DNA of 64,000 nucleotides from the NCBI GenBank assembly GCA_013350335.1, contig CM023532.1:88043383-88107382 (forward strand), written 5' to 3'. The position numbers were made by a program, and so were the translations under genes. This document shows positions 11,939-23,309 of the stretch, one piece after another (positions within the stretch are counted from its first letter, which is position 1; each line of letters begins with the position of its first letter). The DNA is from Chimonanthus salicifolius (taxonomy: Eukaryota; Streptophyta; Magnoliopsida; Laurales; Calycanthaceae). The notes beneath the pieces are model-generated. The model ran no database searches. It saw nothing but the letters and a program-made list of their open reading frames with translations, and was not told the DNA's origin.

Positions 11939-14900
11939 TGTAACACCCCAATTTCTCAATGAAGTGGAAAATTACCAAAATGCCCCTGAATTGTTAAATT
12001 AATTATTTTGTGATGTTAAGTAAGGAAATAGTGGGGCCCATTGCTCAAAATAAAATCATATGAGCACATTATGAATGTTAAGTTTGATTGGTTGGGTAAT
12101 TTTCATCATTTGGGTCAAAAATGGCTAAATGGGTCAAAGGGCCCAAATGGGACCCATCGGGTCAAAATGGATGATTTGACCATTTTGTGAATTTAAATTA
12201 AAGGGGGTTAAGCCTAGTCGATTAGAAATCAAGTGGAGAAGAAATGGGTAGGCTTGATCCATATGTGAAAACCAATTAGAAATGACCAAAATACCATAAA
12301 TGGGTCATGTTGTCAAAACGGGTCAAGGAGCTAAAAGTGGACCCAACGGGTCGAGTTGGCTATTGTTGACTGTGTGAACCCTCAAGGGAGCTCAAACACG
12401 ATTCAAATCAGTTGAGTGGGATTGAGGTGAGTTGGAATTAAATCAAAAGGTGAGTTAACTCATGTGCATTAAATGAAATGCATTAAATGTGATGAGTTGG
12501 GTTGGAATAAACATACCTTGAGTTGGGTGAGTCAAAATGGAAATTCAATGGACTGTAAATCATTGAGTCTAATGGGAATTTGAAGAGGTTGACCCAGCTT
12601 TAACCACCCAAACAAGTCCCACACGTTGGGGACTTGTTTGGGGTGATTTCCATGATGTATTAAATGGGAATACATGGGATTGTGATGAGATGCTTGGGGA
12701 TTTGAATGGCTGCATTGGTAGCTGCCAAGGGGTGCCTTGGATGGCACCCAATGCCCACCGTTTTGAGCAAGAAGTTATGAGGGAATTGAGAGGTTTTTGG
12801 GGCTGAACTACAAAAACAATAAGCACACAAGGTTGGCCATTTTTCACATTGGAAATCCAAGAATTTCCATCTCTCTCTCTCCCTCTCTCAAATTCGTTTT
12901 TCCTAACTGGAATAGCAGAGGTGTTTGTACCAGTAGATCAAGCACAAAACAGCAAAAGAAAGGAAGAAATAAAAGGGAGAAACCAAAGATCAAAGTCAAG
13001 AAGAAAGGCTTGGGAAAATTGGTAAGTTTTTCATTGAGTTTTGTTGAAAAACATGGAACAAGTAGGATGTGGATTGGGCCATGATCATGGCCGATTACAC
13101 CAATGATTAACCTTGATTAAATGGAGGTTTACAAATGATTAAGATGACCATTGGGTTCAGCCACCATAGAGGGCCGAACCCCATGTGAGAGATGGCTTGG
13201 TTTTCATGTTTTGAAACATGAAAACCATGGATTTTATGAACTGTTTTTGGGTTTGATTTAAGATTCAAATGCATGTTTTAGAAAGGTTTAAAACATGGAT
13301 TCGGATGTCATGAATGGCTGAATGTATCATGGGTCTAAGACCTTGGTTATCAAATGATGAAAGGGTTCATTGGGTTCGGCCATCTTGGATGGCCGAACAC
13401 CATGAATTGATGTTGAAATCTTGATGATTTTTGTAAGATAAAACCATGCAAATGTCTTACTGTTTTGGATGATTAGATTAGACATAAGATGACATGTTTA
13501 AGTGGTTCAAACCAAAGGCCATAGGGTTCAGCCAATGAGCATGGCCGAACCCCATGAAATGGTGTGATCATTTTATGGTTAATGGTGATGGTTTTGAGAG
13601 ATAAAAACCATACATTACCATGGGGTTTTTATGTGATTTACATGAAGATTATTTACTGATTTTGGTTGGCCAATATATGGCTGAACCATGGTAATGTTAT
13701 GGTTAAGTTACTGATCTAAAACAGTGGATTAAAACTGGAAAAAATGGACCATGGGGATTGGCCATCTTGGATGGCCGAATCCCATGAGGTGTTATGGTTA
13801 TTTGGACAAAATAATGAATTTATTAGATGGTTTTGAGAGGTTAAAGTACAGCAATGATGTGCTGATTTTTATATGAATAAGTGACACCAAAAATATGTAT
13901 GAAAGACCAAAACATGGACCTAGGGTTCGGTCACCTTGGATGGCCGAACCCCATGTAAGTCTTTCATGTTTTTGGTGAGTTAAAAACCATATGAAGATAT
14001 GGTGTTCTTATGGTAATAAATGGATTAATATGTTACTGTTTTGGTGAGTTAATATGAGGCTGAACCATGTTTAATTCATGGTTGAGTTAGCATGATTAAA
14101 CCATGAGTGATCATGGTGTTGATTGGATCAAGTGAACCCTAGAGTTCGGCTATGAGTATGGCCGAACCCCATGGGGCTGTTTTGATAAGTAATGGGCTGT
14201 TTTAAATGGGAGCTTATGACTGTTTTAATTAGGGGATCATTCATGATAATTATGGACCATGGCATGGGTTAAATAGGCTAAGCTTATGAGTCGTAATTGT
14301 TAATGGTTCCATGTTGAATTAAAAGGTCTAAAAAGATCCTAATGGAGAACCATATGGTAATGGGTAATAGAACCCCACTATGGTGGAATGGTTATGAATG
14401 TTGGTTTCAATATGGTTTAAGGTCAATGGCAAAAACTGTAAATACCAATCGAATGATCAATGATGGAAATGATCATAGGGTTGGATGTACGGACACGAAC
14501 CCCACATGATGCGGATGGGTCGTAGATGTGATTGAATAAGTAAATGATGTTATGTCTTGCTGTTTGGTATATGGATAAGGTACCGGAAGTCGAACGACGT
14601 GCTAGTCGTGACCGGGTGACGCGAAAGAAAGATCAGTTACTGAAGGGATTCTTAAGTAGGTTTCCTACCTACTTGTAACCACGGTTTTTACCCAGTTTTC
14701 TTATGATACTCTTGTTTTAATATATGTGTTGCAAATGATATATTATGCATTAACAAATGGCATACAGGCATTGGCATGTCATGCATAGTCATGGGATAAT
14801 GAATGAAGTTCTACAGTGATGGCTACGATTGTACATGATGGGGGTTGCCCATTGCATGTACATATTGTATAGAAGAGATGAATGTTGTTGTAATTTACCT

Positions 14901-15638
14901 TGTCGGTGCAAGGCACGTCAAGTGATGGCTACGATGGTACATGATGGGGGTTGCTCATTACAGTACATCGCTTATAGAAGAGATGAAGGTGTGTTGTAAT
15001 TTACCTTGTCGGTGCAAGGCACGTCAAGTGATGGCTATGAAAGTACATGATGGGGGATGCTCATTGCATGTGCATATTTCATAGCATTGTTTTACCTGTT
15101 TTGATGATCATGTATTATGATATGTATATGCATGTTTTATATGCTAACATGTGGTAGCCCTGATTCGGGAACCTACTGGGCGCGTTGATCTAACGCCCTA
15201 ATTCTATCCTCAGAGGAGATTGCAGGTACAAGCAAGGGGAAAGGAAAGGTCATTGACCAAGAGGGGAGCTGAGCCTAAGTGCTTTAATAATGGATTTGGA
15301 TTACGTTTTATTACTGTCATTTGAATACTATTGTTGGACATGTAATAATTCGTTATTTGCTATGGTTTGTTTAGGATAATAACTTGTGGATGGTTGATCT
15401 ATGTTATTTATTATTTAAGACTATTACTTGCTATCTCGTCTTTTTATTCCGCATGTTGATGTTAGTTCCATGTGTGATTCACTATCATGGTTTATTCCAT
15501 GTACACATGGGTGGCCAGTTAAGGTTCAGACTTGGGTAGTCTGAACTTAACTCGCGTCGTGACGCCGCCCGCTCTCTTCCGATGTTTATTTAAAAAAAAA
15601 TTAGACTCTGAAATTCTCGGAAAGGGCGGGGCGTTACA
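11939..15638 (+). mobile_element. Solo LTR in E1 pol (clade A, 3.7 kb)
   Basis: TGTAACACCCCAATTTC at the left, GGGGCGTTACA at the right, flanked by the 5-bp duplication TTAGT (11934-11938 and 15639-15643). It splits the pol codons between SNVVT and KIEQ, and no internal region remains, so it is a solo LTR. It is on the plus strand, opposite to its host. The U3 holds GACCCAT/ATGGGTC-rich DNA (12100-12360); an exon-like leader with CTCTCTCTCCCTCTCTC precedes the donor at 13022. The U5 has stem B (15468-15510) and stem A (15516-15553). Confidence 0.95.
13022..15225 (+). other. Candidate leader intron with palindrome array, solo LTR 11939-15638
   Basis: Donor ATTG|GTAAGTTTTT at 13022. Branch-like CTAAC at 15190-15194, a pyrimidine-rich TTCTATCCTCAG, and acceptor TTGCAG|GTACAAG ending at 15225. 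About nine TTCGGCC palindromes lie between 13075 and 14165. Further on is a degenerate tandem repeat (14815-15070) of a unit starting AGTGATGGCTACGA, at offsets of about 116 and 96 bp, each unit holding a CTTGTCGG...CGTCAAG hairpin. The intron would be about 2.2 kb. Confidence 0.5.
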
Positions 15639-15643
15639 TTAGT

Positions 15644-15889
15644 GACTACGTTGGATTGTATAACCAGATTGTATATGGTCCCACGGTTGTTATAGTAGAG
15701 TTTAAACTCTCGGATGGTATTCAACATCTCCCATTTCGATCTGATCAAACATGCCATGGATGCATGTGGTATACGGCTGAGGGCATCCGCTACCTTGTTC
15801 GCCTGGCCTAGATGATATCTAAGAGCAAACTCATAATCCGCCATATACTCCATCCATCTTCGCTGCCTGAGGTTGAGCTCCTTCTGATC
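15644..15889 (-). pseudogene. E1 RNase H C-terminal piece
   Basis: A short pol piece between two solo LTRs. It reads [20 protein letters not shown], then [20 protein letters not shown] and [11 protein letters not shown], matching the same part of E4 (51600-51840). The reading frame here is open. The last RNase H acidic residue (ADALS) is retained. Confidence 0.9.
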
Positions 15890-16377
15890 TGTAACGCCCG
15901 GCCCTTTTTCACCCGCTTTCCGAAATCAAAGTCTATTTTTTTTTTTTTTGAAATAGAAGAGTGAGAGAGGGCGCGGACGCCACGACGCGAGTTAAGTCCG
16001 AGCTTCTAAAGCCCGACCCTTAACTAGCCAACCCCACGCGTGCGCGGAACTAAGTCCACAAGAATGGTTCACGCGTAGGAAGTAAGCTCGCGGATTATAA
16101 TCATTGCGGAACATGATAATAGAGTCTATCCTACCGATTTTTAGATAGAAGGGAAGATACATCATTAAATTACTAAAATACCCCTATGTTCATAACTGTA
16201 TCTCAAAATGATATCGTCCATAGTATAGTCCAAACCATAGCAAGAAACAGTAATTATTACAATCCGACAAGCTAAGCTACTTAATTACATTTCCAAAATA
16301 AAACTTAAATAAACTAAGACTGCGCTTCCCAAGCTCCTAAGCTTGGCTCCTGTCATGTCCACCGCTTCCGCCATCCC

Positions 16378-18565
16378 CTGCGTCATCAGCTAGGGTAGAA
16401 GTAGGGCGTTAGTCAACGTGCCCAGTAGGACTCCGAGTAGGGCTAGCATATGGATTAGTGATAACATGCATACCGATACAATAAAATATAACAAAATAAG
16501 CATGTAATGAGTGCTATGCCATGGGTGCCAATGTCATGTGTCCCACCCATCATCCGTATGATCATACAATGTATAGTCCCCATGTTTGCTTCTCGGTCGC
16601 CCCGACGGAGCATGGACTCCGGTTATAGAACTATCCCCATGTTTGATTCTCGGTCGCCCCGACGGAGTATGGACTCCTGTTATAGCCCTTAGGCCATCCC
16701 CATGTCTGATTCTCGGTTGCCCCGACGGAGAATGGACTCCGGTTTCATTATTTTCCCGCCCATGCCATGCATGAGATGTACGTGCATTATGCTATGTAGT
16801 ATATAGATAAACCATAATTTTGATATACCATACATAGCCATATAATGCATAATATTAAAATATAATCCATATGATTCGTAACTTAGAACTCATCATAAGA
16901 TAAATCATACTCATAAATCCATCATAAGGCAAATCAAAATAATTTAAAATACCATCATATATCCATCGCTTACAAAAAGGTAGGAATCTTACCGAATACC
17001 AAGTAGCGTTCTGTTATGCTTTCCTTTTGATAATCCGGTCGCCGATCGCGTACCGTTTGCGACGTCCCGATACCTTATTACATTTACCGAATTAGTCCAT
17101 ACGTTATCCATGATTACGTTCCTAACTGATCATAACCCTAGATCCATTCAATGATCCTTAAGTATATTACAAGTTTATCAAAAATCGGTCCTTAACTTAG
17201 CCCATTATCCATTGGTTAAAACACATACATAAATCCAATTTCTTTGGCAATTTAAATACTCTAATTTACGAACCTAAACGCAGCAACTATCCGTTCCAGC
17301 TAATCATTCATAATGCATTCGATTTCATGTCTAATCCACATAGGGTTCGGCCATGTACCATGGCCGAAACCCATGGTTCTTCAAAGTGGCTAATAATTAC
17401 CATTTTGCCACTCTCTCCTCTATGATTAATCATTCACCCACTTATGTCTATTTTAAGTCTAAATTTCATCCATAACTTAGACCCATTTATAATTCCATAA
17501 CATATCCAAAATCAGCCACCTATTGTTTAATTTTGAAAAACATTTAATCCCCATATGTCCTTTCACATTTGGCCCTAAAGGTGGCTCACAAAGGGATCAT
17601 GGGTTCTGCCATACACCATGGCCGAACCCATGGTACCCTATCTCCATTTTCTTGGGTCCATTTTACTCCCTTCAATCCTATCTCTAATGAAATTAAAACA
17701 TCTATTTAAGTCCCCATTTTTCATCCCATTTTAAATCATCACTTACATACTCATAAATCCATTTAAATTTATCATCCCTTTCCATCATTTTCCATTCTTT
17801 TTACCTTCATTAAAAATCACTAAATCATCACCATAGGGTTCACTTTTATGGATGCCATTTTCAAAGACTAATGTTTTGTCCCAAAAATAATCCATTTTAA
17901 AATCACTTACCATACTCATAATTTTCAAACTTTAGAAAACATTAACCATTGAGCATCTAAGAGCCCTAACCTTCATAGATCACTAACCATGGGGTTCGGC
18001 CACCTTGTATGGCCGAACCCTATAGTCCATGATTTCTTTAAAACATCATACCCCCATTTGAATTAAATCATCTATTTACATCACCATTTTCATCCCATTT
18101 AAACATCACATTGATTCCATTCTATGCTTCTAAACCCTATTTAAAATCACCCATTTTAAATCACTTGAAAACTAATTATCATAAATCATTCTCCAACATT
18201 TTAAACCTTCTAACCTTAATAAAATCATCAATTACTTTGGATTTAGGAAACCTAACCTTTTCTCCATATTTTTTCCATACTTCCATCGTCCGTCATTTAA
18301 TTTGCCACCATGGGGTTCGGCCATGCTACATGGCCGAACCCTATGGCCCAAAGTTTCCTCACAAATCCATAACAATTATTTTAAATACTTAACATCCCTA
18401 ATTCATTACTTAATCCATTCCTCCATTTTATCCATTCCTTATCCTACCATTGGATGGATTTTTAAATTCAAAGCCTATGATGGTTTGGCCACCATCCAGT
18501 CCAAGGAAATGGATTCCAAAACTTAAAACCCTAAAAATTAAATTTCTTATTTAGAACATACTTAC
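16378..18565 (-). other. Candidate leader intron with palindromes, solo LTR 15890-19893
   Basis: The minus strand has donor GATC|GTAAGTATG at 18565, CTAACGCCC, a pyrimidine-rich CTTCTACCC, and acceptor-like GACGCAG|GGG ending at 16378. The layout matches the other LTRs although the DNA between is largely diverged. Four TTCGGCC palindromes and three tandem CGGAG/CTCCG hairpins fall inside. Confidence 0.45.
16575..16750 (-). repeat. Three tandem copies of the CGGAG/CTCCG hairpin unit
   Basis: The segment TCTCGGTCGCCCCGACGGAG, followed by a short loop and CTCCGGTT or a near variant, occurs three times at a period of about 55-75 bp. Other LTRs here have one copy (near 1930, 6820, 26820, 40620 and 46865). 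The arms CGGAG and CTCCG are kept while the loop varies. Confidence 0.85.
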
Positions 18566-19898
18566 GATCCGACGACTCCTCCGGTCTTTGTCGCTCCCGT
18601 CGACTTCCTTGGCCTCCTTTCTTCTTCCTCTCCTTGTTTGATCGGCTAGATGTGCTTGATCAATGGTGAAATATGCTTGGATCGGCTATGGTAGATGGAG
18701 TTAGATTGAGAGAGGGAGAGGGGAAGGTGATGGAAAACAAGATCTTAGCCTTTGATCTTGAAGGGGTGGACCAAGGCTTGCTCTCTCTTTCTCTTTTCTT
18801 CTCTTCTTCTTCTAAGTTTCCTTCTCTTCCATCTCATTCCTTGGTCTTACTTGGACCATACCCCTCCATTATGGACTCACCAACCAAGCATGGGCTAGCT
18901 TGACTTTGGTGGTGGTGGTTGAGACCCAACCACCAAGCATGGCTCCCTTGTCCTCTTTGACTTGTCTATGTTGACCCTAATTAATCAGCCTAATTAGTTA
19001 AGTTAAGTCCTCACTTAGGTTAATTAATTTCCCTCCAATTTAATTCCATTAAATTATCTATCTAATAAATCCACCCATGGTTGACCAAGTCAACCATGGT
19101 GGACAACCCCCACCTATACCTACCCCACCCGCCACCTCACTTGATGAGGTGGAGGTGGGCCCCACTTGGCCATGTTATTTTAATTCCATTGATTTTAACT
19201 TAGATAATTTTACAATAATTTCAATCAATTTAATTTACCTTAATCCACCTTAGTCTTCTTAAATTTATCCATGGTTGACCAAGTCAACCATGATGGTTGG
19301 CCCCACTTTTTCCTTGGTCCACATGCCACCTCAATGGGTGAGGTGGAGGTGGCCCCCATTTGGCCATATTACTTAATCTTGATACATCTTAACTTAGATA
19401 GTTTTATAATTATCTAATCTATTTAATTTATCTTAATTGGATCACCATTGGGTCCATGGCCCAATTATATTTTGTCTTTCCCATTTATTTTAGGGCTTAC
19501 CTACTTTGGCCCATTGGGTCCCATATGGCCCTTTGACCCAAATTGACTATCTTGACCCAATTACTTACCATTGACCCATTAATTGTATTAATTCCAATTC
19601 ATGGTTTATTGGGTAGACATTGGGCCCATGGCCCAATTAAATTCCCTCCTTACCTTAGGCTTACCTCAATTGGGTCCATTGGGTCCCAAATGAGTATTGG
19701 GCCCAATTTGACCATCTTTAACCCGATTAGTCCTCATTGACCAATTAAATGGATTTCATCCAATCCATGGCCCATTGGACCATTCTTGGACCCTTGTCCC
19801 AACTTTTGATCCATTTGGTATTCCATTATGTCAAAATTCAAATTAAAATCAATAAATGAAATATATATTGATTCAAAAATTCGGGCTATTACATGATC

Positions 19899-20147
19899 AA
19901 AAAAATATTTTAAGCTCTTATGATCAGAAAATACCTCAAATTTCTCGCCGTAGAGGTAGTGTCTCCAACTCTTGAGGGCGAAAACCACTGTAGCTAATTC
20001 CAAATCATGTGTGGGGTAAAGACGTTCATGTATTTTTAACTGCCTTGAACCATACGCCACCACGCAATTACTCTGACTGAGTGTACAACCCAGTCCCTCT
20101 CCCGAGGCATCGCAATATACCTCGTAACACTTGCCACTTATCGGCAA
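19899..20147 (-). pseudogene. E1 RNase H N-terminal part
   Basis: Reads [18 protein letters not shown] (first acidic residue), [40 protein letters not shown] (Glu) and [13 protein letters not shown] (Asp), then is cut by the solo LTR at 19893. The frame is open here. Codons resume at 15889 on the other side of the insertion. Confidence 0.9.
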
Positions 20148-20930
20148 AACTAAAATAGGGGCAGTGGTTAGTCTTCTCTTCAGCTCTTCAAACCTTTGAT
20201 TACATAGATCTGTCCACTCTTACTTGACTCCTTTCTGTGTGAGTTGAGTCAATGGAGATGCTATTTTTACAAAATCCATGATAAATCTTCTATAATAACC
20301 AGCCAATCCCAAGAAGCTACGAATTTCAGTCACATTCTTGGGCGCTTTCCAATCTTTCACTACTGCCACCTTAGCCGGATCCACGGCTATACCTTCCTCA
20401 GATATAACATGTCCCAAGAAGTTTACTTGAGATAGCCAGAACTCACACTTACTGGCCTTGGCATATAGCTTATTCTGCCTCAAAGTATTCAAAACTATAC
20501 GTAAGTGTTCTGCATGTTCCTCCTGACTCTTAGAATAGATCAGGATAACATCAATGAATACGATTACAAATTGACCCAGATAGGGACGGAAGATTCTGTT
20601 CATTACATCCATGAACACAGCCGGCGTATTTGTGAGTCCAAATGGCATGACCACGAACTTGAATAGTCCATACCGCGTCGGAAAGGCTGTTTTTTCTATA
20701 TCTTCCTCCCTAACTCAGATTTGATGATAACCAGACATCAAATCAATCTTTGAAAAATGCCTGGAACCCTTCAATTGATCGAATAAATCATCGATCCTGG
20801 TAGAGGGTACTTGTTCCGGACTGTTAGCTGATTCAGCTTCCGGTAGTCCACGCACATCCGAAGTGAACCATCCTTCTTTTTTACAAGCAGCACTGGTGCT
20901 CCCCATGATGATGTACTGTTCCGGATGCAA
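20148..20930 (-). pseudogene. E1 reverse transcriptase, broken
   Basis: Gypsy reverse transcriptase in two main pieces: [20 protein letters not shown], a FIDV box (20220-20654), and an N-terminal piece continuing from protease (to about 20771). The second Asp of the FIDD box is Val, removing an essential metal ligand. A stop interrupts HQI-VREE near 20717, and a 1-base loss near 20803 shifts the frame in KYPLPR. A further stop lies near 20220. The thumb and connection region ([15 protein letters not shown]) is recognisable. Confidence 0.92.
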
Positions 20931-21379
20931 CCCAGCCTAAGCAGTTCATCAATCTGCTTCTTTAGCTCTGACATCTCTGATGGTGCCATCCGATAGTGTG
21001 GTAACAACAATGGTGCTGTGCCAGGGTACAACTTGATCTCGAAGTTAATCTCCCTCATAGGCTGTAAACCAGGAAGTTCCTTTGGAAATACATTCGCAAA
21101 TTCTTGTACAATTGCCAGAAGTTCAGTAACTGGAGCTTTATTTATGGTGACATTATTCAATACCACGTGGTTTAACCCTTCCTGCAATCCACTCTGTTTA
21201 TCTGCACGAACTACGTATTGCTTGCCCTCGAGTGACTTAAATGTCACTCTTCGACGATAACAGTCGATGTTGGCTTGGAACTTAGCCAACCAATCCATGC
21301 CGAATATTATATCACACTCAGACATGTCTAGCACCAGATAATTGAACTCAAATCTGAGTCTAGCTAGTTCAGTATTCAC
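20931..21379 (-). pseudogene. E1 protease C-terminal part and linker to reverse transcriptase
   Basis: The frame 20771-21379 begins [20 protein letters not shown], then [20 protein letters not shown], the end of the gypsy aspartic protease fold, and continues through [18 protein letters not shown] to the RT entry at [15 protein letters not shown]. The catalytic Asp-Ser-Gly segment and the gag zinc knuckle, which should lie upstream, are missing: homology to E4 stops abruptly near 21378. Confidence 0.85.
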
Positions 21380-22175
21380 TAAACTCTTAACTTTTCCACT
21401 AAGTACATCTTCCCTATTTTATAATCATCCATGAATATAACCCTCCCCTGGGTATAATCCATTCATGGAAATAATTCATCCTTGAACATTTCATCTACCA
21501 GTAAGTATCATCTATCCATGAATATAACCCACTTATGGGTATAATCCATTCATGGAAACCATCCATCCTTGGTATCACTTTGTCCATGAGTATCATATAT
21601 CCATGATTAATATCCGTAGGAACAACATTCAAATGAATCACTATAAGACTGTGGCAACCATATCAGGTCACAAATATACCTCGACCCCTTAGCAAGACTT
21701 AGGGCTCATGACTTACCAAGCAGAAGACCCATGTCCAACGTGATCTGGTCTACCTCGCCCTGCATCCCTTCACCTCATAAGTGATTCAGTCAAGCTCTAA
21801 GGCGGTCGATCTGCGTCTAATGAGACTAGTACCATCCCCACGGGGTAAAATAGTACCTAGCTCTGCGCCTTCCCGCACATCTAGTGTGCCAAATAGCCGT
21901 GAGAGCACCCTCCAGCGCGTAGCATGCGAGGGACCCACTCCTCAACGGTAGTCCTACGGGACCAAGTCTCCATATTTCGTATCAAGGTTCCCACAGTCTC
22001 ATAGCTACTACTAGGCCATACTCATGAAGTCTATATTCTTATCTCATCATTACCATGTGAGGGATGCACCCATACCACATCTAATTCATCAACATCACGT
22101 GAGGGACGCACCCATACCACGTCGTAGTATAATCAAGTGACATCGTCACCTACATCTCAGTGCCAAAAATCCTCT
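21380..22175 (-). other. About 0.8 kb foreign segment replacing gag and part of protease in E1
   Basis: In E4 the same interval holds the protease active site and all of gag (about 1.5 kb). Here there is no gag-like reading and no long open frame. The segment contains two copies, about 82 bp apart, of an inverted-repeat unit (CCATGAATATAACCC, then GGGTATAATCCATTCATGG; near 21430-21475 and 21512-21560), and two copies of GTGAGGGATGCACCCATACC or a variant (near 22058 and 22097). It resembles nothing else in the window. Homology to E4 resumes near 22175 in the spacer before the extra ORF. I do not recognise the source. Confidence 0.65.
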
Positions 22176-22321
22176 TAGAATCATAACATCGCATACTTTA
22201 TATAAATTCATACTTCATCTTTGTACAAAGGTGGGTAGGGTGAAACAAAACCCTATAAAGAACAAAATGCACACTTACAAACTAACCCTCTTTTTAATAC
22301 CCCTTCATATTACTTCCTATC

Positions 22322-22879
22322 CTAGTCTTCCGTAGAAGATCCCGCATCATTAGCGAACTTGAAACGGTTATCAGGACACGTCATCGCCGTGTGCCCCAAT
22401 ACTTCACATGTCGTGCAGGGTATTAATCCAGGTCCTCCAATATAAGGACAATTAGTCCTTGCCTCCCCATGCCCATGTAGTCCACAGAACGGGCAGACAA
22501 CGCCTAAAGGGTGAGGACAATACATACAGTTGTGTCCATCTTGATTGCACAACTCACATGTATCGTAGGGATCTATCTCCCCAAGCGATTCCAAGATTAT
22601 AGGAATATCTGCTATAGGATCTTCTAGAAAAGGTGCTAGATCCTCTTCTTCTTCCTCAGGAGGTCCCATTAACCAAGGATTATCTTCCATAAGATACTCC
22701 GGTAATGGTGTTAGGTTCACCTCCTCCAATGGTGCTAAGTTCCATTCCTCCTCGGGAGGCCCCTCTTGAAGGTCCACATTGACTTCCATGCTGATATTGT
22801 TGGAAGTCGATACCAAATCTATTGGACAACTAGGTGTCCCTTTATCCCATAACTCTGTGTATTCCTCGTTGCTTGACAT
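22322..22879 (-). CDS. Extra ORF upstream of gag position: acidic protein with three CCHC-like zinc knuckles (intact copy)
   Basis: A complete 185-codon frame starting at ATG 22879, about 430 nt after the primer-binding site on the element strand. The N-terminal half (residues 1-105) is acidic, with Glu-rich GPPEEE-type repeats. The C-terminal half has three zinc-knuckle-like motifs: CELCNQDGHNCMYC (CX2CX4HX4C), CPFCGLHGHGEARTNC (CX2CX4HX6C) and CTTCEVLGHTAMTC (CX2CX4HX4C). It ends DAGSSTED. E4 has a decayed homologue at the same place (55022-55478), so this is an element gene. The gag of E4 carries its own single knuckle, so this is not gag. Extra ORFs upstream of gag are known in Ogre/Tat elements; I know of no standard one in Tekay-like elements. 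A role in binding element RNA is inference. It is intact while E1 pol is ruined. Confidence 0.8.
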   Translation of the reverse strand: MSSNEEYTELWDKGTPSCPIDLVSTSNNISMEVNVDLQEGPPEEEWNLAPLEEVNLTPLPEYLMEDNPWLMGPPEEEEEDLAPFLEDPIADIPIILESLGEIDPYDTCELCNQDGHNCMYCPHPLGVVCPFCGLHGHGEARTNCPYIGGPGLIPCTTCEVLGHTAMTCPDNRFKFANDAGSSTED

Positions 22880-23309
22880 ATCTGTGCCACAACATTTAAA
22901 ACATAAGAATATTCAACAACAATTCTAAATAAACCACTATTGGTTTTCAGGGGAATTTGATCATGCATAATATCATGTACTTTGTTTGGGAAGATTGCCA
23001 AATCATCACTCTTTGTGTTCTTTTGTTTCTGGGGAAATCTCTACATTCCTGTTGTTTGTTTCTCAATGGGGATATCAGGGGAGTATATCCAACTTTGCTA
23101 TGTTTGATATATCCAGTTATGCTGACTGTACTTTACTTTGCTATCTTTCATTGTCGTTCTCAGATTGATTGTTCAGTCTGAGTCACTCGAAGTAAATTAA
23201 TCCGGCCCCCAGTCAGCGGACTCCGAAAAGTCAGTCAGTTGGGATTCTTATCCGTCAGTGAGACATGAAACCGTCTTAATCTTACTTTGATGATTCAACT
23301 TCCCGTTTC
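22880..23309 (-). other. E1 untranslated leader between primer site and extra ORF
   Basis: About 430 nt with no convincing frame. It aligns by eye with 55479-55905 of E4, including a segment near 23195-23280 with CCGGCCCCCAGTCAGCGG and AGTCAGTTGGGATTC. It may contain packaging signals, but none is identifiable. Confidence 0.6.

Larger units (their letters stand above)
15890..19893 (-). mobile_element. Solo LTR in E1 RNase H (clade B, 4.0 kb)
   Basis: TGTAACGCCCGGCCC at the left, CGGGCTATTACA at the right, TSD TGATC on both sides (15885-15889 and 19894-19898). On the minus strand U3 begins TGTAATAGCCCGAATTTTTG. The U3 has two copies, about 190 bp apart, of a block with a CCATGG/GTCAACC palindrome and a CCACCTCA/TGAGGTGG palindrome (19076-19160 and 19267-19345). 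Donor GTAAGTATG at 18565. Only four clear TTCGGCC palindromes (near 17342, 17603, 17993, 18312). The CGGAG/CTCCG hairpin is tandemly tripled at about 16575-16750. Stem A 15992-16027, stem B 16032-16079. Confidence 0.95.

Noticed and set aside
11939..15638. DNA transposon with terminal inverted repeats TGTAACRCCCC / GGGGYGTTACA
   Set aside because: 5-bp duplications, TG...CA ends, and the same sequences acting as LTRs beside a tRNA primer site and polypurine tract (E1, E4) show solo LTRs.
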